Assembly: GCA_002403995.1 (NCBI GenBank)
Contig: DHIV01000070.1
Location: 4,493-14,136 of the forward strand
Direction of reading: 5' to 3'
Source of the DNA: Gallionella sp. UBA4737
Lineage (GTDB): Bacteria; Pseudomonadota; Gammaproteobacteria; Burkholderiales; Gallionellaceae
Length of the DNA stretch: 9,644 bases
Below are positions 8,856 to 9,644 of this stretch, piece by piece. Position numbers and translations under genes: made by a program. A model generated the notes under the pieces. It made no database searches, was not told where the DNA came from, and worked only from the letters and a program-made list of their open reading frames with translations. The first letter of the stretch is position 1. Every line of letters begins with the position of its first letter.

Positions 8856-9644
8856 ATGACGAGCCATAAAATTATTTACACGATGGTGGATGAAGCACCG
8901 GCACTGGCCACTTATTCTTTGCTCCCCATCATTCAAGCCTTCACCAGGGCAGCCGGCGTTGCCGTTGAAACGAGGGATATTTCCCTGGCGAGTCGCATCC
9001 TCGCGAATTTCCCCGAGAACCTGACCGCCAGCCAGAAGGTCGCCGATCAATTGACCGAGCTGGGTGAGCTAACGCTGAAGCCCGAGGCCAACATTATCAA
9101 GCTGCCCAATATCAGCGCATCGCTCCCGCAGCTGAAGGCCGCGATCAAGGAATTGCAATCTCAAGGATACAAGATTCCTGACTACCCCGATGATCCGAAA
9201 ACGGATACGGAAAAACAAATCAAGTTGCGTTACAGCAAGGTGCTCGGTAGCGCGGTGAACCCGGTGCTGCGCGAAGGCAACTCCGACCGCCGCGCCGCCG
9301 CTTCGGTCAAACAGTTCGCGCGCAAGCATCCGCACAGGATGGGCAAGTGGGCCGCCGACTCCAGGACACGCGTCGCGCACATGAGCAGCGGCGACTTCTA
9401 CGGCAGCGAAAAATCCGTGACCGTGCCGGAAGCCGTCACCACCCGCATCGAGTTCACGGGCCGTGACGGCAAGGTCACCGTGCTCAAGGACAAACTCTCG
9501 CTCAAGCCGGACGAGATCATCGACGCCGCCGTGATGAGCCGCCGCGCGCTGCGCCAGTTCTACACCGAGCAGATCGTGGCCGCAAAGAAGGAGGACGTGC
9601 TGCTGTCGCTGCATCTCAAGGCCACCATGATGAAGATATCCGAC
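8856..9644 (+). CDS. icd: Monomeric NADP-dependent isocitrate dehydrogenase (3' end outside window)
   Basis: Oxidatively decarboxylates isocitrate to 2-oxoglutarate with NADP in the TCA cycle. 263 codons are present from ATG 8856 to the edge, about one third of the usual ~740 residues. It is the monomeric IDH-II type, unrelated in length to the 45-kDa dimeric enzyme: MTSHKIIYTMVDEAPALATY at the start, KLPNISASLPQLKAAIKELQ (82-101), GSAVNPVLREGNSDRRA (131-147), HMSSGDFYGSEKSV (175-188). Ser132, Asn135, Arg139, Arg145 and Lys255, residues of the isocitrate/metal site in the Azotobacter vinelandii enzyme as I recall its numbering, fall at the same numbers here. The reading frame is intact as far as it goes. 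It probably forms its own transcription unit, divergent from rluE. The symbol icd is used for both IDH types. Confidence 0.95.
   Translation, partial: MTSHKIIYTMVDEAPALATYSLLPIIQAFTRAAGVAVETRDISLASRILANFPENLTASQKVADQLTELGELTLKPEANIIKLPNISASLPQLKAAIKELQSQGYKIPDYPDDPKTDTEKQIKLRYSKVLGSAVNPVLREGNSDRRAAASVKQFARKHPHRMGKWAADSRTRVAHMSSGDFYGSEKSVTVPEAVTTRIEFTGRDGKVTVLKDKLSLKPDEIIDAAVMSRRALRQFYTEQIVAAKKEDVLLSLHLKATMMKISD

Noticed and set aside
9069..9614. A 181-codon minus-strand open frame opposite isocitrate dehydrogenase
   Set aside because: The plus strand encodes clear monomeric IDH here with active-site residues in place.

Overview
The window looks like chromosomal DNA of a beta-proteobacterium, possibly of the Nitrosomonadales/Gallionellaceae type. 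This rests on moderate-to-high GC, beta-proteobacterial-looking housekeeping proteins, the gene order fmdB-like / DUF502 / aspS, an AspRS with the non-discriminating signature, and a monomeric isocitrate dehydrogenase. The species assignment is inference; no database was searched.

Layout: (1) Positions 1-2532, minus strand: a compact housekeeping operon reading right to left, with an FmdB-type zinc-ribbon protein, a DUF502 membrane protein and aspartyl-tRNA synthetase (aspS, its 3' end outside the window). A strong -10 element lies just upstream of fmdB. (2) Positions 2533-2891: a 359-base divergent intergenic region with a long imperfect hairpin and an inverted repeat next to a possible promoter for the genes on its right. 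(3) Positions 2892-5887, plus strand: the most unusual part, three overlapping genes for exported proteins of the SUMF1/formylglycine-generating-enzyme (FGE) fold. The first joins an N-terminal module with two CXXCH haem-binding motifs to the FGE domain. The second and third are about 71% identical to each other, carry lipoprotein-like or signal-peptide N-termini and share an insertion of roughly 50 residues. Both gene junctions have exactly the same 11-nt stop/start overlap.

(4) Positions 5888-7612, plus strand: a promoter/leader region with two short tandem duplications, then an RhlE-type DEAD-box RNA helicase with a TTG start and a low-complexity, Q/R/P-rich tail holding a 30-bp tandem repeat. 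(5) Positions 7693-8038, minus strand: a small secreted protein gene that appears broken by a one-base frameshift in an A5 run; reading past it restores a 114-residue protein. (6) Positions 8107-8673, minus strand: rluE, a 23S rRNA pseudouridine synthase. (7) Positions 8856-9644, plus strand: the first 263 codons of NADP-dependent monomeric isocitrate dehydrogenase, divergent from rluE and cut by the window edge.

Most genes here are housekeeping (translation, rRNA modification, RNA remodelling, TCA cycle). The FGE cassette is the accessory-looking element. Its products should act together in the cell envelope, with the dihaem protein a possible electron donor or acceptor for chemistry involving the FGE-like domains. 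That joint function is inference and I know of no established function for such a set.
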